From positions 396,499 to 460,498 of the forward strand of contig VFIW01000017.1 of NCBI GenBank assembly GCA_006386115.1: a stretch of 64,000 nucleotides of DNA. The letters run 5' to 3'. The translations under genes were made by a program, and so were the position numbers. Source of the DNA: Globisporangium splendens (lineage: Eukaryota > Oomycota > Peronosporomycetes > Pythiales > Pythiaceae). A model generated the notes under the pieces. It was given only the letters and a program-made list of their open reading frames with translations. It was not told the DNA's origin and searched no databases. Shown here piece after piece: positions 46,583-58,399 of the stretch (positions are counted from its first letter, which is position 1; the number at the start of each line of letters is the position of its first letter).

Positions 46583-48115
46583 TTATTTGTCCTCAGGTTC
46601 GGCTGCTTTCACTGCATCGGCAGCAGGGACATCTGCCGCCTCTGCTGCTGCTGCTGGCGCGACGACCTTGCGCTTCTTCACGACGTTCATCACGTTCACA
46701 GGCGCTGCCGTGGTCGTGGTGACAGCGGAAGTCGACGCCGTCGTGCCAAAGCCAATTGTGGTGACAGGTTCTTCTTTCTCCATCGCGTCGGCGCTTCGCT
46801 TTGATCCGCTACTGGCCGCAGCAGCGCTGTTGTCCACGGCTTCGGCACTCGCGCTCTCAATGATCCCGTCGACTTTTTCCTTGAGCTCGACGTAGATCTC
46901 GAGGTACTCCAAGAGCTGCGCCTCGTCCTTCGTCAAGTGGTCCGTGACCACATCGCTCGACTTCAGGCTCTTCAGCACTTGGACACACGCGAGGAACTCG
47001 TCGCGCATAGCGTCCATGTGCTCCGCCGTGAACAAGAGCTCCTGCTTGTCGGCACTCGCCTTCAGTTTGCCCTTGCCCTTTGATGCTGCAGCGGGAGCAG
47101 TTGGATCAGGCTCCAATGCCGAACCATCGCCCGCGTACTTTGGGATGCGCGCGTCCACGAACACCTGCAATTCTTTCGGGCACGCGCTTGCGACTCGGTG
47201 AATGTTCGCTGCCATCACACGCCCGGCAAGCACGTAGAACTTGAGACCTTCGTCTTCACGCTTGCGAATCTCCGCTTGACGCACACCGAGGTCCACACCC
47301 TCGTCGTCGACACCAGCCGCTGCCGCTTGCGTGGCCGAATCCTGGTAGATGCACGAGATCGCGAGGCAGCAGTAGAGATCGGCCAGGAGCGTCGTGTCCG
47401 GGTCCTTCGTCTCTTTCAAGATCTTTTGACGCAGCATCAGACTCTTCTCGTAGTCGGACTTCGCCTGCTCAAACACGTCGGACTCCATGCCGAGGTCACC
47501 GAGACGCATGTACACGCGCGCGAGCTCCTTCTCGACCGCGAGCTCATCCGGGTAGCGCGAGTAGATCACGCGCGCGACCTCGAGCATCTCCCACGCGACT
47601 TCCAGGTCATCGGCCATGTTCTTCGCGTCTTGCTCGGCGTCTGGATCCCCGCCCTCTTCCGGCTGAGCCACGGCCCCACCAAACACACTTGCTGTCGCCT
47701 ATTTGTTTACCACGTCATCCAGTTAGAGACGCGAAATCATTGCTTTAGCGACGATACTGTCTTGATTTGATTTACCTCGGCGAGCAAAAGCATCGAGTGA
47801 CCGTATTGGTAATAAACTGGCGCGACCGCCAACGAGTCCGCCTGGTTTTCCGTCTCAATCCTTAAAATACAGACACACACACATACAGTCGTCAATATCT
47901 CTCCCTTCGATACATTCAAGTCCCTGTCCCGCAAACACACGCAGAACGCACATGGTCCGCAGTAGGTCTTCGTAGACCACGACGGCTTCCTCGAGCCGCT
48001 TCTCCTTGAGCAGCGTCTGGCCGCGCGTGAATCGCGGGTCCACCGTCGTCTTCTCCAACACCTGCGCAGCGTCGCTAGCAACAGCAGCAGCAGCAGTATC
48101 AGTAGCAGACGCCAT
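46583..48115 (-). CDS. NASP/Hif1/Sim3-type SHNi-TPR histone chaperone
   Basis: Minus-strand exons 47952-48115, 47776-47860 and 46583-47698 join in phase to 454 residues. An N-terminal TPR (RFTRGQTLLKEKRLEEAVVVYEDLL), a TPR around PVYYQYGHSMLLLAE, the acidic insertion, and the diagnostic SHNi-TPR stretch DLEVAWEMLEVARVIYSRY with LADLYCCLAISCIYQ identify this H3/H1 chaperone family. The C-terminal TPR region is followed by an Ala/Thr-rich tail with a nuclear signal (VKKRKVV). It should bind and protect soluble histone H3-H4 in nucleus and cytosol. I used the ATG at 48115 (MASATDTAAAA); an in-frame ATG at 48244 would add 43 residues of non-family sequence. Confidence 0.85.
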
Positions 48116-48579
48116 GATGCTCTCTCTCTTCGCTCGCACTGTCAACTGCGTCACCACAGCTCCTTTTTGTGTTTCGAGCTCTTCCAATTGATCTCCAGCA
48201 GTGTTCCCGCCAAAATATAACCAGGCGGGTATAAACCGACCCATGGGTTGACTGACCCACGGGTTAATTCCTCATTTTTGCATGTCAACAAAATATAACA
48301 TTAGTGAGTTTATGAAGTCACTGATGTGCATTGAAGTTGAGACAGCATGCTTCGAACTTGGAGGTAAATAATCAAGTGATATGCAGCTCTCTCTCTTTCT
48401 CTTGTTATGCTGACATCGCAGCCACTACTTGCTTCTAATAAATGGAAAAGATGACCACATCTTGTCACGTCAGCTTGTGTACATGCTGCTGCCTCCGCTC
48501 GAGCGAAATCTCACTTGGTTGAAGCGCATTTCGCAGGTGACTTGAGCGAACCTCTTGTCAGACCTGAATGCGCAACGCC
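48116..48579. other. Intergenic spacer
   Basis: Promoter side of the NASP gene and 3' side of the SNARE gene. An imperfect palindrome, gacccatgggttgactgaccca, lies around 48238-48264, directly upstream of the chaperone gene; it could be a binding site but nothing more can be said. Confidence 0.4.
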
Positions 48580-49450
48580 TTACTCCACGCGAAGAAACCG
48601 CGTTACTGTCTCCTTCTCGTCGCTTTTCTTGAACACACCCGAGGCGGCGAGGATCACGAGGATTACGAGGACGCAACATGCGCCGATCGCGAGTGTCAAG
48701 CGCATGTTCTTCCACCACATCTCCTTGCGAAGCTTCCGTCCAGTGTTGCGAAACACTTTGGCTTGTTCGTTCAGGTCGTTGGTCTTTTGCTCGACGACTT
48801 CCATCTTCTCTGTGTTTGAGAGCACAACCTGGATGTTGTTGTGCATCATCGACTTCACGCTGTCGACCTGGTTCATCACTTCCGAGAGTTTGTCCACTTT
48901 TGTCCGGTCATCGTACGTTGTGGCGATCGCGGACAGCGCTTTCATGCAATCTTTATCCAGACCATTCTGTGCCGTCATTCAAAGTTGACACATCATGTAA
49001 AAACAATTAGAGCCGCAAATTAGTAGTGACACATTTTCAAAGCAAGTGAGCTCGCACCTCTCTGCACGTCAATGCCTTGGAGCCAAACTTGGGCACGATC
49101 TCTTGCTGCACGGCCGCGATCATCTGAAACGCCAATCGAATCGGGTAATCCTTCGCTATGATCGCTGCGAACACGAGCTCGTCGTTGTCCATCGTGAAGT
49201 GGAACTTGTTGGGGTCGCACTCCAGCGAGTGGCGACCGTTCGGCGTGACCTGCGACTTCCACGTCGGCGCGCGGATCACCTTCGAGAGCATCTCCTTGTA
49301 CACCGTGAGCTCGTTCATGTCGACCTGCGGCTTCTTCGTGGACGAGTGGATGTAGCAAGCGACGATCGCCTTGTCGGTGGCGCGCGCGATCGCGATGAAC
49401 TTGACATTGTCGCGCGTGAGCGAGCTCTGGCTTTTCACCAGCGCCGCCAT
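48580..49450 (-). CDS. Longin-type R-SNARE (VAMP7-like) with Asn at the zero layer
   Basis: Exons 49058-49450 and 48580-48966 give 259 residues, with a phase-0 intron of 91 bp (donor GTGCGA, acceptor CAG). Residues 1 to about 125 form a longin domain (VKFIAIARATDKAIVACYIH; DELVFAAIIAKDYP). A SNARE helix follows (DKLSEVMNQVDSVKSMMHNNI to RKLRKEMWW) and then one membrane anchor (LAIGACCVLVILVILAA). Such proteins sit on secretory or endolysosomal vesicles and drive fusion with Q-SNAREs. The zero-layer Arg, expected in VLxRGEK, is Asn here (VLSNTEKMEVV). About 17 residues follow the membrane anchor on the lumenal side, longer than in most relatives. Confidence 0.85.
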
Positions 49451-49865
49451 GTTTGTCAAAGCGTCTGAAGATGAGCTGTGGTGCTGCTGTCTAAAAGCGC
49501 GGGGTGTTGTCGTGTGTGTCTGCGTGTGTGCTGCTGCTGCGCTGCTCTCGCGTGTAAATAAAGCGCGCCGACGTCGCGCCGCGACCTTTTTTCGGCGCTC
49601 TTTCTCCTTCGGCTGGATGGGTACGCAACTGATGATTTCTTTCTTCAATGGGACAGAGCGATGCACACAATGAAAACGACTGCTGAGGTGATACCAAATA
49701 TAAAAATAGAGAGTTGGGTGAACACCAGAAACTATTTTAAAAAAATCCAGCTATTCCACAGATTACGAAAAGAGGCAAACCAGAATCACATAATTACAAG
49801 TATGGATCGAGATCCCGTATTTGCGAATGATGAGTTTATTTACGGGATCTATTTAAGGGACTCTC

Positions 49866-51646
49866 TTACTCGACTTGGAAAAATGGCTTGGAGAGAGCAA
49901 CGATCTGCGCAAGTTGCTCCTCCGAGTAAGTCTCAGCGAACGAAAGAGTCGATGTGGCGCCCAGTTGGTCCTGCACGAGCACGACGTCGGCGCCGGAGCT
50001 CACTGCTGCCTTGACGGCCACTTCCTCAAGCTTCGACGTCTCCGATGACGTCAGGTTGTGACTTGTCAAGGTCTCCATGACATCTTGAGCGCGACTCGAA
50101 TCCAAGAGCTAAGCAGAATGCAACGAGACAAACAAAACTCAATCGTTAGTGCTACACCCAACCGTATCACAAGCGCAAATACAGGTGCATGGTCTCACCT
50201 CGATGGACGCAGTGAAGCACTTGAACAGCTCGCGAAGCGCAATCGAGTACGCAAAACCCAAGTCCTTCGTCTCTTCAAAGTTGGCGAATTCCTGCAACGT
50301 CACTTCGAAGCGAGGCGTGATCTGCGTCTCGCGGATATAGATCCACTCCTCCAAGTTGTCAAACTGGCCATGCTGGTTGGCTAAAATGTGCGCCCACGCC
50401 ACATCCTCGGCGACTGGGAGCTTCAAGTTGGGATGCTCGGGCAAGATCGTTTCCATGTACTTGCGCTCGACGCTGATCGCGAGGTTGAAGGCAGACTTGA
50501 GGAGCAGCGCAACGTCTTCGCCAGTGTTGTCCGAGTAGCTCTTCAAACTCAGTGGCTTGCCGTTCGAAAGCGTCGCTTCCAAAGGCTTCTCGGCAATGAT
50601 CAGCACTTCATTTTCGTCTCGAAATTGCTTCACAACAGACGACAGCGGCAGCACACCACTACTCAGGCTAATTGGGAGCTGAAGCGACGTGAAATAGTCG
50701 TACTTCTCCGCGAGAGACGAGAAGCTCGACTCAACGAGCCCATCAAGCGTGGCTGTTGGTCCATTAAACCCGGACACCGCAAACCCATAGCTTTGCAGCT
50801 TGTTCTCGCTGCGCAGACTCTCAAGTACGTCTGCCGCTCGATAAAGCGCGTCGCTCAGTTTAGCGCTGCTGCTGGTCAAGATAAGCTCTTCAGGAATCCG
50901 ACACACGGCGTGGTCTAACGTTTCCACATCAAGCTCTTTGGCAGCCAAGTCTACGCCCTTTTGAAGGAATTGCTTGGACAAACGGTCCGCAGGGTCTAAA
51001 AAGCATACAGAATGCGATGCATGAGAACTGTCAGATATCATCAAAAGATGGAAAACGATAGATTGCATACCTCCTCCTGCAGGACGCACAATGTCATCGG
51101 TCAGCAACGCCGACACGACCAGCGCATCTCGCGGGATCCCAGAGTCCTCGATGATCTCCTGAAGCACAAGCGATTCAACGTACGCTTGCTTTTCCGCATC
51201 CTTCTTACTAGGCGCTTCGATGTACGGATTGATCGCAGCCTTTGTAGAAACACCACATCAACCATGCACACAATGAGCATAATCAAGCAGCCAGACTTGG
51301 TCACAAACAGCGCAAGTGACCATCGTACCTGAAGAAAGTTACTGTGGAAGCCCGAGATCGCATTCTTGCTCGCATCAATGCGCGGCATATCTTTCGCCCA
51401 CAGATACGGACTGCCAACGCCCCGGCGACTCACGTGCACGAACGGCGAGGAGCTCTCGGCGCCATTGCTGGTGCGTTTGCCCACACGCAATTTCGCGCTT
51501 GCTCTCCCCGCCGAAAGCTCTCCGCGGCTCAGGAGCTCCTTCGTGTCCTCGGCAGTAGCGCGTCCCAAGTGCAGCGCAGCGCGCTGGTGGGCAGCAGCAG
51601 CGGCGTGGTGCAGCACATTGATGCGGCGGTGCTGGATGATCATCAT
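49866..51646 (-). CDS. Aldo-keto-reductase-like protein, probably mitochondrial
   Basis: Four exons (51329-51646, 51071-51239, 50199-50995 and 49866-50108), all phase-consistent, give 508 residues. The N-terminus is rich in Arg, His and Ala without acidic residues, like a mitochondrial presequence, and is followed by VSRRGVGSPYLW. The middle has the layout of an aldo/keto reductase TIM barrel: a paired Leu/Asp stretch AKELDVETLDHAVCRIPEE where the family has the IDLYLLH strand, and ADVLESLRSENKLQSYGFAVSGF where the family has LEELKxxGKIRxIGVS. The C-terminal 200 residues are not typical. Canonical catalytic Tyr/Lys positions are not obvious, so enzymatic activity is uncertain. Alternative: a non-catalytic barrel protein. 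Confidence 0.6.
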
Positions 51647-52964
51647 CGTCGACGACAGATGATCGATCGGTGAGTGTGCGGCTTGTATGATAGGGATCCG
51701 AATCTTCCTCTATTAGAGCAACTCTGCAATGTCCCTGTAAAAGAACGCGACAACAAAACCCTGTTAAAATGATGAAGATCATAAATGAAAGGGAATCGGT
51801 GTCGTTTCGATTGACACGCAAGTGAGGACTGATTGGCATGCGTGTTGCTCAATACGATGACATCGGCGATGCATCACCCCACGAGCTTTGGTGGCACTCT
51901 AGTAGCGTCGGAGCTGTTATTCACTTTAACCAATCGATGTTCACACAGACGGCGTTGTATGCAACTTCCCTTTCATGGCAGAAGCTTCTCGGACATGCGA
52001 GAAACCAGGACGCCCAACAACGAAGAGACCAAGTATCAATACATTAAGAGCCTTTTCATTTTCACTGAAAAACAATCACACTCAATGCCTGGCTCTGACA
52101 AGTGAGCGTGATGCCATTCATGCAGTGATATCGCTTGTACATACGGACCGTAGCGATTTTTGATGTGCAGCATGAGAGAGGAAGAGTAATAGGTGGAGAA
52201 TGAGAGAGGGCGGAAGAATGGACTCAACACAGCAGCACACACTAACCTGTTTCCGTGAGTGCTGACACCGTTGCTGTTTCGTTGCCTGGCGGCACTGCAA
52301 CCGGCGAGACCCTTGCACAAAGAGCACGCGGAATTCGATCGTGTTGTTCGCCATTCTTGCTTTCGACGTGACTTGGGAAGCTCTTTGTTCTGGATGCTGG
52401 GTACTTGCGAGGCTGCAAAAGCAAATATGAGACCTGGAAAATGCAAAATATCGGTCTGCAGTTTGGCGGCCGTAGGGCGATCGCACCGCTGTTGCGAGAG
52501 GGGAGACGGGGGCAAGTGTGCTCTGATTGCATCGATTTATACCCGCTTATAGTAGGAGTGTACTTGGCTCTCACGTTGCGCACAAAAACTAACCATTACC
52601 AATTTTCTTTTTTATTCAGCGATGCAAAGACACAAAAGACCCAAATGCATCCATTTCACTTATATAGGTATTCTATGAAGGGGGAACTGGATCTCCGTCC
52701 ACATCCACCTCATTCAGATAGTTGCCGAGACTTTGCAGCCGAACGCAACAAACCGAGAACCTGCTCTGTGGTCACTTTTGGCTATAGCTTCTCAGTGATT
52801 AGTTAAACTTCAGGATAAATGTGCGAAGTCTGAAAAAACGTGTCTATCACGTCTATTACAGCAGTGAAAGAAGGATAAACCTAAGTTTTGCACCAGCTCC
52901 AGACGCCTTTCTTTTCTATCACCGCTGCCATGGCGTGGGATGGTTTCTGTCTGTTGAGCTCCGT
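51647..52964. other. 1.3-kb stretch without a supported gene
   Basis: Several open frames of 60-160 codons exist, but none has domain content or spliceable partners that I can defend. The region between about 51840 and 52560 could hide a small gene; I found no convincing one. Confidence 0.45.
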
Positions 52965-53952
52965 CTAAACTTTCTTGAGCAAATCGCGAATGGCGTCCTT
53001 CACTTCCTTGTTGGTTCGGATGTAGTGGCCTCCGTCGTGCAGGATCACCGTCGGATCCACGAACCCTTCAGTGAGCTTCTTGCATCGCTCCGGGGCAACA
53101 ATCACGTCCGTCTCACCAATCACGTGCACCGACGGGATGGACAGCTTGTAGTCCACGATCCCGTAGTGAGGATCCAGGGACGTTGGCGACGACACAAAGA
53201 TGCCAAAGGAGAACGCGAACGGCGAGTTCTCAGGGTTTTCGTCTGTGAGCACGTGAAAAAGAAGGCGAAGACATTCAATACAAAGTCAGCATGAAGTTCC
53301 AGGTGTTCATGCTCTAACGGCAAGCTCAAAAGGCTTGCAAAACATTGTCGAGAACTTACGGTGACGTTGCAGCATCAAATGCGCGAGCATGCCGCCTTGG
53401 CTGAATCCAAACACACCATCGAAAGGACCTTGCTCACGGCAAATGGCGGCAACGTACTCTAGCGACTCTTCCACGTGCGAGTACGAGTGCGTGCCGTTTT
53501 CGTTCTCCTGATAGTTCCACCACGAGAACTGTTGCTTTTCCTCGTCAGCGCCCTGCTCGCTTTCTTCCATGCTAACCACAACAACAGCAAAACAATCCCA
53601 GCGCAACCACTTGTTAATAAAGAATACATGCCAGACATTGAAGTGGAGCGCGGGCTCTTTTGGACGTGCCTCTTGATGTGCTCCTCCGACGTTGGCTCGT
53701 ACGGAACCACGAGAGGTCCATCCACGCACACTGAGCGGCAGCATAAAAGTCATATCAGTATTCACAAATGAGCAATGCATATCGTCGTCAAGCAGCACCA
53801 TCCAAATTGCAAGCACAAATTCAATCGAACGCACCAAACTCGACGTTGGTCTTGAACGCTCGGCGGAATGACGAGATCCGGCCGCGCAGCTTGGATGCAT
53901 TCTGACGATATCCATGGAGGCACAGCACGCGGATCTTGTCGGCAGTGCTCAT
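52965..53952 (-). CDS. FSH1-family serine hydrolase
   Basis: Exons 53835-53952, 53628-53730, 53360-53571 and 52965-53242 join in phase to 236 residues, the normal size of the FSH1 alpha/beta-hydrolase family. The start IRVLCLHGYRQNASKLRGR and VEFVCVDGPLVVPYEP are family blocks. The catalytic triad is visible: Ser in GVFGFSQGG, Asp in HVIGETDVIV, His in ILHDGGHYI. An acidic insertion (MEESEQGADEEKQQ) precedes WWNYQEN. Natural substrates are unknown; relatives are carboxylesterase-like. An upstream in-frame Met would lengthen the N-terminus; I prefer MSTADKIRV at 53952. Introns are about 57-117 bp. Divergent from the peroxiredoxin gene, 482 bp away. Confidence 0.88.
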
Positions 53953-54434
53953 CGCTCTTGGCGTGCGCATCTGGTGATGCGTTTCTCGTTGTGTCAGCAC
54001 TGCTGTTGCTGCTTGGACTGCAACGCTTGGGACACTTGTTGCCGATCGTTGTTGATAATGGATGCACTCGTGCACAGCCGCTTTCATAAGTTGATCATTC
54101 ATATGCTCGCGCTGCTGCCACCAGTATCGACTTCCAAGTCCAGATGGTGACACAAACAGGTCTCGACACCATTTCGAATTGTCGAAATGCATCAACGTTT
54201 CTACCCCAGATCAATGCGTAAAATACCCCGTTTGTGATTGATTTTAACCCCTGCACGGCGTATTTTACACATCATTTTGTACGCCAAGGATCTCCTTGAA
54301 CTGCAACCGTATGGACGTGACACGAATCAGCAGCAGGAAGCACATTAAACAGGATACGCGAGCCGCCACCAGCAGTTTTGCAAGCGCAGCGCTGCAGAGA
54401 AGAGAGAAAGAAGAGCGAACCTACGAGAGCAGAG

Positions 54435-55468
54435 ATGGCGTTCAAGCGGATCGTGCAGCTCGCGCTGATGGTCGCCGTGCTGGTGGCTGCGGTCGCGGCT
54501 GAAGCCAGCACGGTCAAGAAGAGGTGCGTGTCTACACACCAAACCGAATGATCGCATGGGGAGGAGTGCTACGTGTGTGTATGTATTTCGCTAACTTTGT
54601 GACGCTGAATGGGTCGCTTTTCTCTGTTTATATGTGGTTGTGTGGTTTAATAGTACGAGTGTGGAGGTGCAGTTCCCCCATGTGTCGGACGCGCTGCTGG
54701 AACAGCTAGGCTACCAGAAGAAGAACCGCTACTCGTCCTCGTCGTTCAAGGTGTGTAAACTAATGAATCGAGCGGTCTCCTGCGTGCATGTGTTAGCGTG
54801 TGTTTATATTACTATGCTGTCTCATAACGCGCTGTTAATGTTATTTGTAGGTCACGCCACGCAAGCCAGCGCCAGATTTCAACAATGTGAACGCTGTGGT
54901 CAACGAGAAGTTTGAGAAAGTGTCGTTGAGCGACTACCGCGGCAAGTGGCTCATCCTGTTCTTCTACCCGTTTGACTTTACGTTTGTGTGCCCCACGGAG
55001 ATTGTGTCGTTCAGCGACAGCGTGGAACAGTTCCGCAGCATCAACGCCGAGGTCATCGCGATCTCGACTGACTCGCACCACACTCACTTGGCGTGGGTCA
55101 AGACGCCGCGAAACGAGGGCGGGCTCGGCAAGATGAACATCCCGCTGATCGCCGATATCTCGAAGCGCATCTCAGAGGACTACGGCGTACTCGTGACCGA
55201 CGAAGAAGACGAAATGTACGGCGCGGCGCTGCGTGGGCTTTTCATCATCGACCCAGAAGGCACGATCCGATCGATCCAGATTAACGACGACGCCGTCGGA
55301 CGCAGCGTCGACGAGACCTTGCGCATCCTCAAGGCGTTCCAGTACGCGGCCGCGCACCCACACGAGGTGTGCCCAGCGAACTGGAAGCCTGGTGGCGAGA
55401 CCATCAAGACGAACCACATCGACAAGGTTGACTTTTTCAAGAACTTGTACGGCAGCGAGGAGCTCTGA
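54435..55468 (+). CDS. Secretory-pathway typical 2-Cys peroxiredoxin (PRDX4-like)
   Basis: Exons 54435-54523, 54654-54750 and 54851-55468 give 267 residues. Residues 1-22 are a signal peptide ([20 protein letters not shown]); an extension follows before the thioredoxin-fold domain. The peroxidatic Cys is near residue 109 in FTFVCPTE, the resolving Cys near 236 in [11 protein letters not shown], and the over-oxidation-sensitive GGLG loop is present (NEGGLGKMN). It reduces H2O2 and organic peroxides as a homodimer/decamer. The C-terminus LYGSEEL resembles an ER-retrieval signal of the xEEL type, so ER-lumen residence like animal PRDX4 is likely; retention by SEEL is an inference. Confidence 0.92.
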
Positions 55469-56193
55469 GCGACAAGGGAAAGAAAACGCAACCCAGGATA
55501 ACGAGTGTGCCATGCGTCTGTGAGTGGTGAGAGAGGCTTTTGGAAGTTGTAGTGACGCCTGCATTCAAGGAGCCATGCAATGTTCGGTGACGTGGTTTGG
55601 ACTTTCATGGCTCCCATTTTGCTTGAAGAAATAAACAAACAAAAAAATACTTTTGAGTCTCATTTGTTTGCTGGATTCAAGGGGGGATGCCCGAGCAATG
55701 CTTGTATGCGCATGCGTTGCTTTGCGTTCAGCATACAGACAAGCGAAAATGAAAGTGAACGTCAGTGAATATCATTTATCGAGGCTCAAACAAGATCAAT
55801 CACGTGGCAAGCAACGCCGCATGTTGCGCGGCCGAAGTCCTGGCAATCGGGATGCAAATGGAAATAAGCAGCAGCGCAAAATGCGTCCAACGATGATAGC
55901 AGCAAAACGAACGCTACATCACGCGTATTTATGTGTGCATATGTGTGCTTTTTTTGTTTTGTTTTGTTTTGTTTAAACGTTTGATTCACGAGACCTGGAG
56001 TTATCGAATCCAATCTGGCGCGCATGGTCTACGATCATCCCGAATACTGAATTTTGTATTATTTGTAGTTCGCTGGTACGGACGGATGCGTTTACTGTTG
56101 CGCATTCTTTTATCTTCAACCGGAGTCACCAAAGAGAAGCAAAAACATAGCAGCGGCAGCTCCCATCATCCTTATACGCAGACGACTGCACAC
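55469..56193. other. Intergenic, no gene seen
   Basis: 3' flanks of the peroxiredoxin and COX7C-like genes, which converge. A (TTTTG)n repeat lies at about 55949-55973. Nothing coding is supported. Confidence 0.55.
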
Positions 56194-56442
56194 TTATTCT
56201 TCACGTGGGAAGCCGTTCTTCCAGTTCTGGTACTTGAGGAGGAAGACTGGCACGCCGACGCCGCCGACAACCACGAACAACGAGAGACCCTTGACCCAGC
56301 CCTTGGAGAAGTCACCCTCCCACACGTAGTGCTGGTGGTGGCCGTGGTCGCCGGCCATACGGGTCGCAGAGCGCGAGATGGCGCGGGTGCCGGCAGGGGC
56401 CGACAGCTTGGTGGCGGTTTGCTTCGCGAGGTGGCCGAGCAT
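56194..56442 (-). CDS. Small mitochondrial inner-membrane protein, COX7C-like
   Basis: An 82-residue protein with a basic, hydroxylated presequence (MLGHLAKQTATKLSAPAG then RAISRSATRM), a short HGHHQHYVWEGDFSKGW segment and one membrane helix (LSLFVVVGGVGVPVFLLKY) ending KNGFPREE. Size and layout resemble cytochrome c oxidase subunit VIIc / fungal Cox8, a peripheral one-helix subunit of complex IV. The match is weak, and another small respiratory-chain subunit is possible. No intron. The upstream in-frame extension to 56547 is probably 5' leader. Confidence 0.6.
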   Translation of the reverse strand: MLGHLAKQTATKLSAPAGTRAISRSATRMAGDHGHHQHYVWEGDFSKGWVKGLSLFVVVGGVGVPVFLLKYQNWKNGFPREE

Positions 56443-57049
56443 GGTGTCTGCTGGAGGAGGTTTCTTGGCGCTACGACGAGGGGGAAGAAAGACTGGCAGC
56501 CTGAACAATAGCAACCGTTGGCACGACTGTGCGGGTCCGCGACACACAGCGAACCCGGCCCACTGGAAATATCGATTTACATACTTTTAGATCCATTATA
56601 TGAGGATTTGTATCGGAAGATGTATAAATATCGGAATTTGGGTGGTGCACATACCAGATGGAGACAGTGCATACTCCGGATAATGCTGTCGATGTAAAGA
56701 AACACGCCGCAGCGAGAACAGTTGGGAAAGGAAGGAAGGTCGTGTATATCGTGTATACTAAGTATACGCTACAAGGCATCGTGTCTATGCAGAGAACCTC
56801 CAACAGGTGCAACACCATGCGCAAGAGCGCATGAAGAGCTCTGTCCCTAAGCCATTGGCATTGGATTCCAGACGCAACAACGCGGAAATCAAGTAGAGCG
56901 TGCGGATGGTAAATAGCTATCGTACGACGTGGTCATGGTTTAGGAATAGATAGGTGGCTTCCTTTCTGCCGAAATGGAAGCCCAAGCACATATACAGACC
57001 GCCTCAACGCAGGCGCGTGCGTGGCGTGGGGTCTCGCGCTGCCCACTGC
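56443..57049. other. Intergenic, no gene seen
   Basis: No domain-bearing frame. Contains AT-rich stretches around 56580-56640 and the short repeat gtatatcgtgtatacta near 56744. Confidence 0.5.
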
Positions 57050-58273
57050 TCATGCGTGGCAAAAGGATTGCAGGAGCGCCGCGTCGGCGAGAAGCTGCAG
57101 CCTTGGCTCTGTCTTCACCGACGGACGCACGAACACGAGCTCTTCTTGCTGCGGCTCGCTCGTCGACTTCAGTTTCTTCCGCTTGCTCTTTGTTGGCTTC
57201 GTCGCTGTGTCCCCTAGCAGCCGTTTGCCGTTGGCGCACTCGCCAAGAGAGGCTGCTTTCATTTTTGTTGGTTCAATGGTAGTGTTGCTGGGAGCGGCAG
57301 TAGGTGGTGCCATCGCATTGGCTGCAGCAACCCAGTCGGATACGTGGGCCGGTGTTCGAGCCCACACATCGTTACTGCTGTTGTATGGCGGTCGGTTCAA
57401 GTGATAGGCCTCCTTTGGGGTCCAGTACGCATTGCCTGTGGGAGTGCCACCACTTTGCATACTTGCAGCCGCTTGCATGGCCAGTTGGTGCTGGAAGCCT
57501 GGGTAGATGTTGCTGAGATCCATCGAGTTCAGTGGCACAAACTGGATGGGAGCGCTTGGTGAGCTGCTGCCTTGGAGAGGCGCTGGAGACAACCGGTCAG
57601 TGCTCGTTGGGTGTGGACTGGGAGAACTTGCCTCGGACTCTTCGTCGTCGCAACCCGTGCTGCTGTCAGCTCGCGACTTGTTGCGCTTGTTGGCGGATCC
57701 ACTGGTGGGTGTCGCGCTGCGCTTGAGTCGTCGTTTGCTCGAGTTCCAGTGGTTCTTGATGGCATTGTCAGTTCTCCCCGGGAGCATCTTGGCGATCTCC
57801 GCCCACTTGTTGCCAAACTGCTCGTGCGACTCGCGTAAGATGCGCTCTTCCTCCTCCGACCACGGCTCTTTGCGAATCGCTGGGTCCAGTTGATTGTGCC
57901 ACCTGCACATGCAAAAAGACATCATAAACATCATTAGCATACACGCCGATAAACAATCGCTAGCAGTTGGCAGCACAACGTACCGTTCTCGACACTGTTT
58001 GCCGTTGCGTCCCGGCAGCTTGGTGCCGATGATGGTCCAGTGGCGCGTGCCGTACTTTTGCACGAGCTTCATCATGAGCAGGTCTTCTTTCTCGGTCCAC
58101 TTGCACACGGGTTTCCGCTCTTTCCGCGACGTTGAGCACGACGGCGAGTCCACATTGTTGCGCTGTTGCTTGGATGGTCTGCCGTTGCTCACGGGTATCT
58201 GAAGCATCTCGCTGCGCGGCGCGAGCAACGGCGTCATGAGGCTCTTGGCGCTGCTGCGGGACGGCGCTTGCAT
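57050..58273 (-). CDS. R2R3-type MYB transcription factor
   Basis: Exons 57984-58273 and 57050-57902 (start uncertain). Two MYB repeats: R2 [18 protein letters not shown] with [20 protein letters not shown], and R3 [19 protein letters not shown] with [21 protein letters not shown]. The spaced Trp residues place it in the c-Myb/R2R3 class, so it binds DNA in the nucleus. The C-terminal half is Ser/Pro-rich and ends with a basic run (KSKRKKLK). The 81-bp intron between R2 and R3 is a multiple of three and free of stops, so unspliced RNA would insert 27 residues between the repeats. The frame is open upstream to about 58410 without ATG; a further 5' exon is possible, otherwise the ATG at 58273 ([10 protein letters not shown]) is the first. 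Confidence 0.87.
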   Translation of the reverse strand: MQAPSRSSAKSLMTPLLAPRSEMLQIPVSNGRPSKQQRNNVDSPSCSTSRKERKPVCKWTEKEDLLMMKLVQKYGTRHWTIIGTKLPGRNGKQCRERYVVLPTASDCLSACMLMMFMMSFCMCRWHNQLDPAIRKEPWSEEEERILRESHEQFGNKWAEIAKMLPGRTDNAIKNHWNSSKRRLKRSATPTSGSANKRNKSRADSSTGCDDEESEASSPSPHPTSTDRLSPAPLQGSSSPSAPIQFVPLNSMDLSNIYPGFQHQLAMQAAASMQSGGTPTGNAYWTPKEAYHLNRPPYNSSNDVWARTPAHVSDWVAAANAMAPPTAAPSNTTIEPTKMKAASLGECANGKRLLGDTATKPTKSKRKKLKSTSEPQQEELVFVRPSVKTEPRLQLLADAALLQSFCHA

Positions 58274-58399
58274 GAACGAGGCGTGGGGCTGTTGCGGTAC
58301 TGCTGCTGTTGATATCTGCCGTGGTGGGCGCCACTCGCACCTTTCTTCGTAAATGTATCCGCCACCTGCCCGTTGAGCGCTTTGGATCTCTTGTCCCAA

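Noticed and set aside
51838..52047. Short plus-strand ORF of 69 codons
   Set aside because: No domain, no neighbours to splice to, and an alternative overlapping frame of equal quality.
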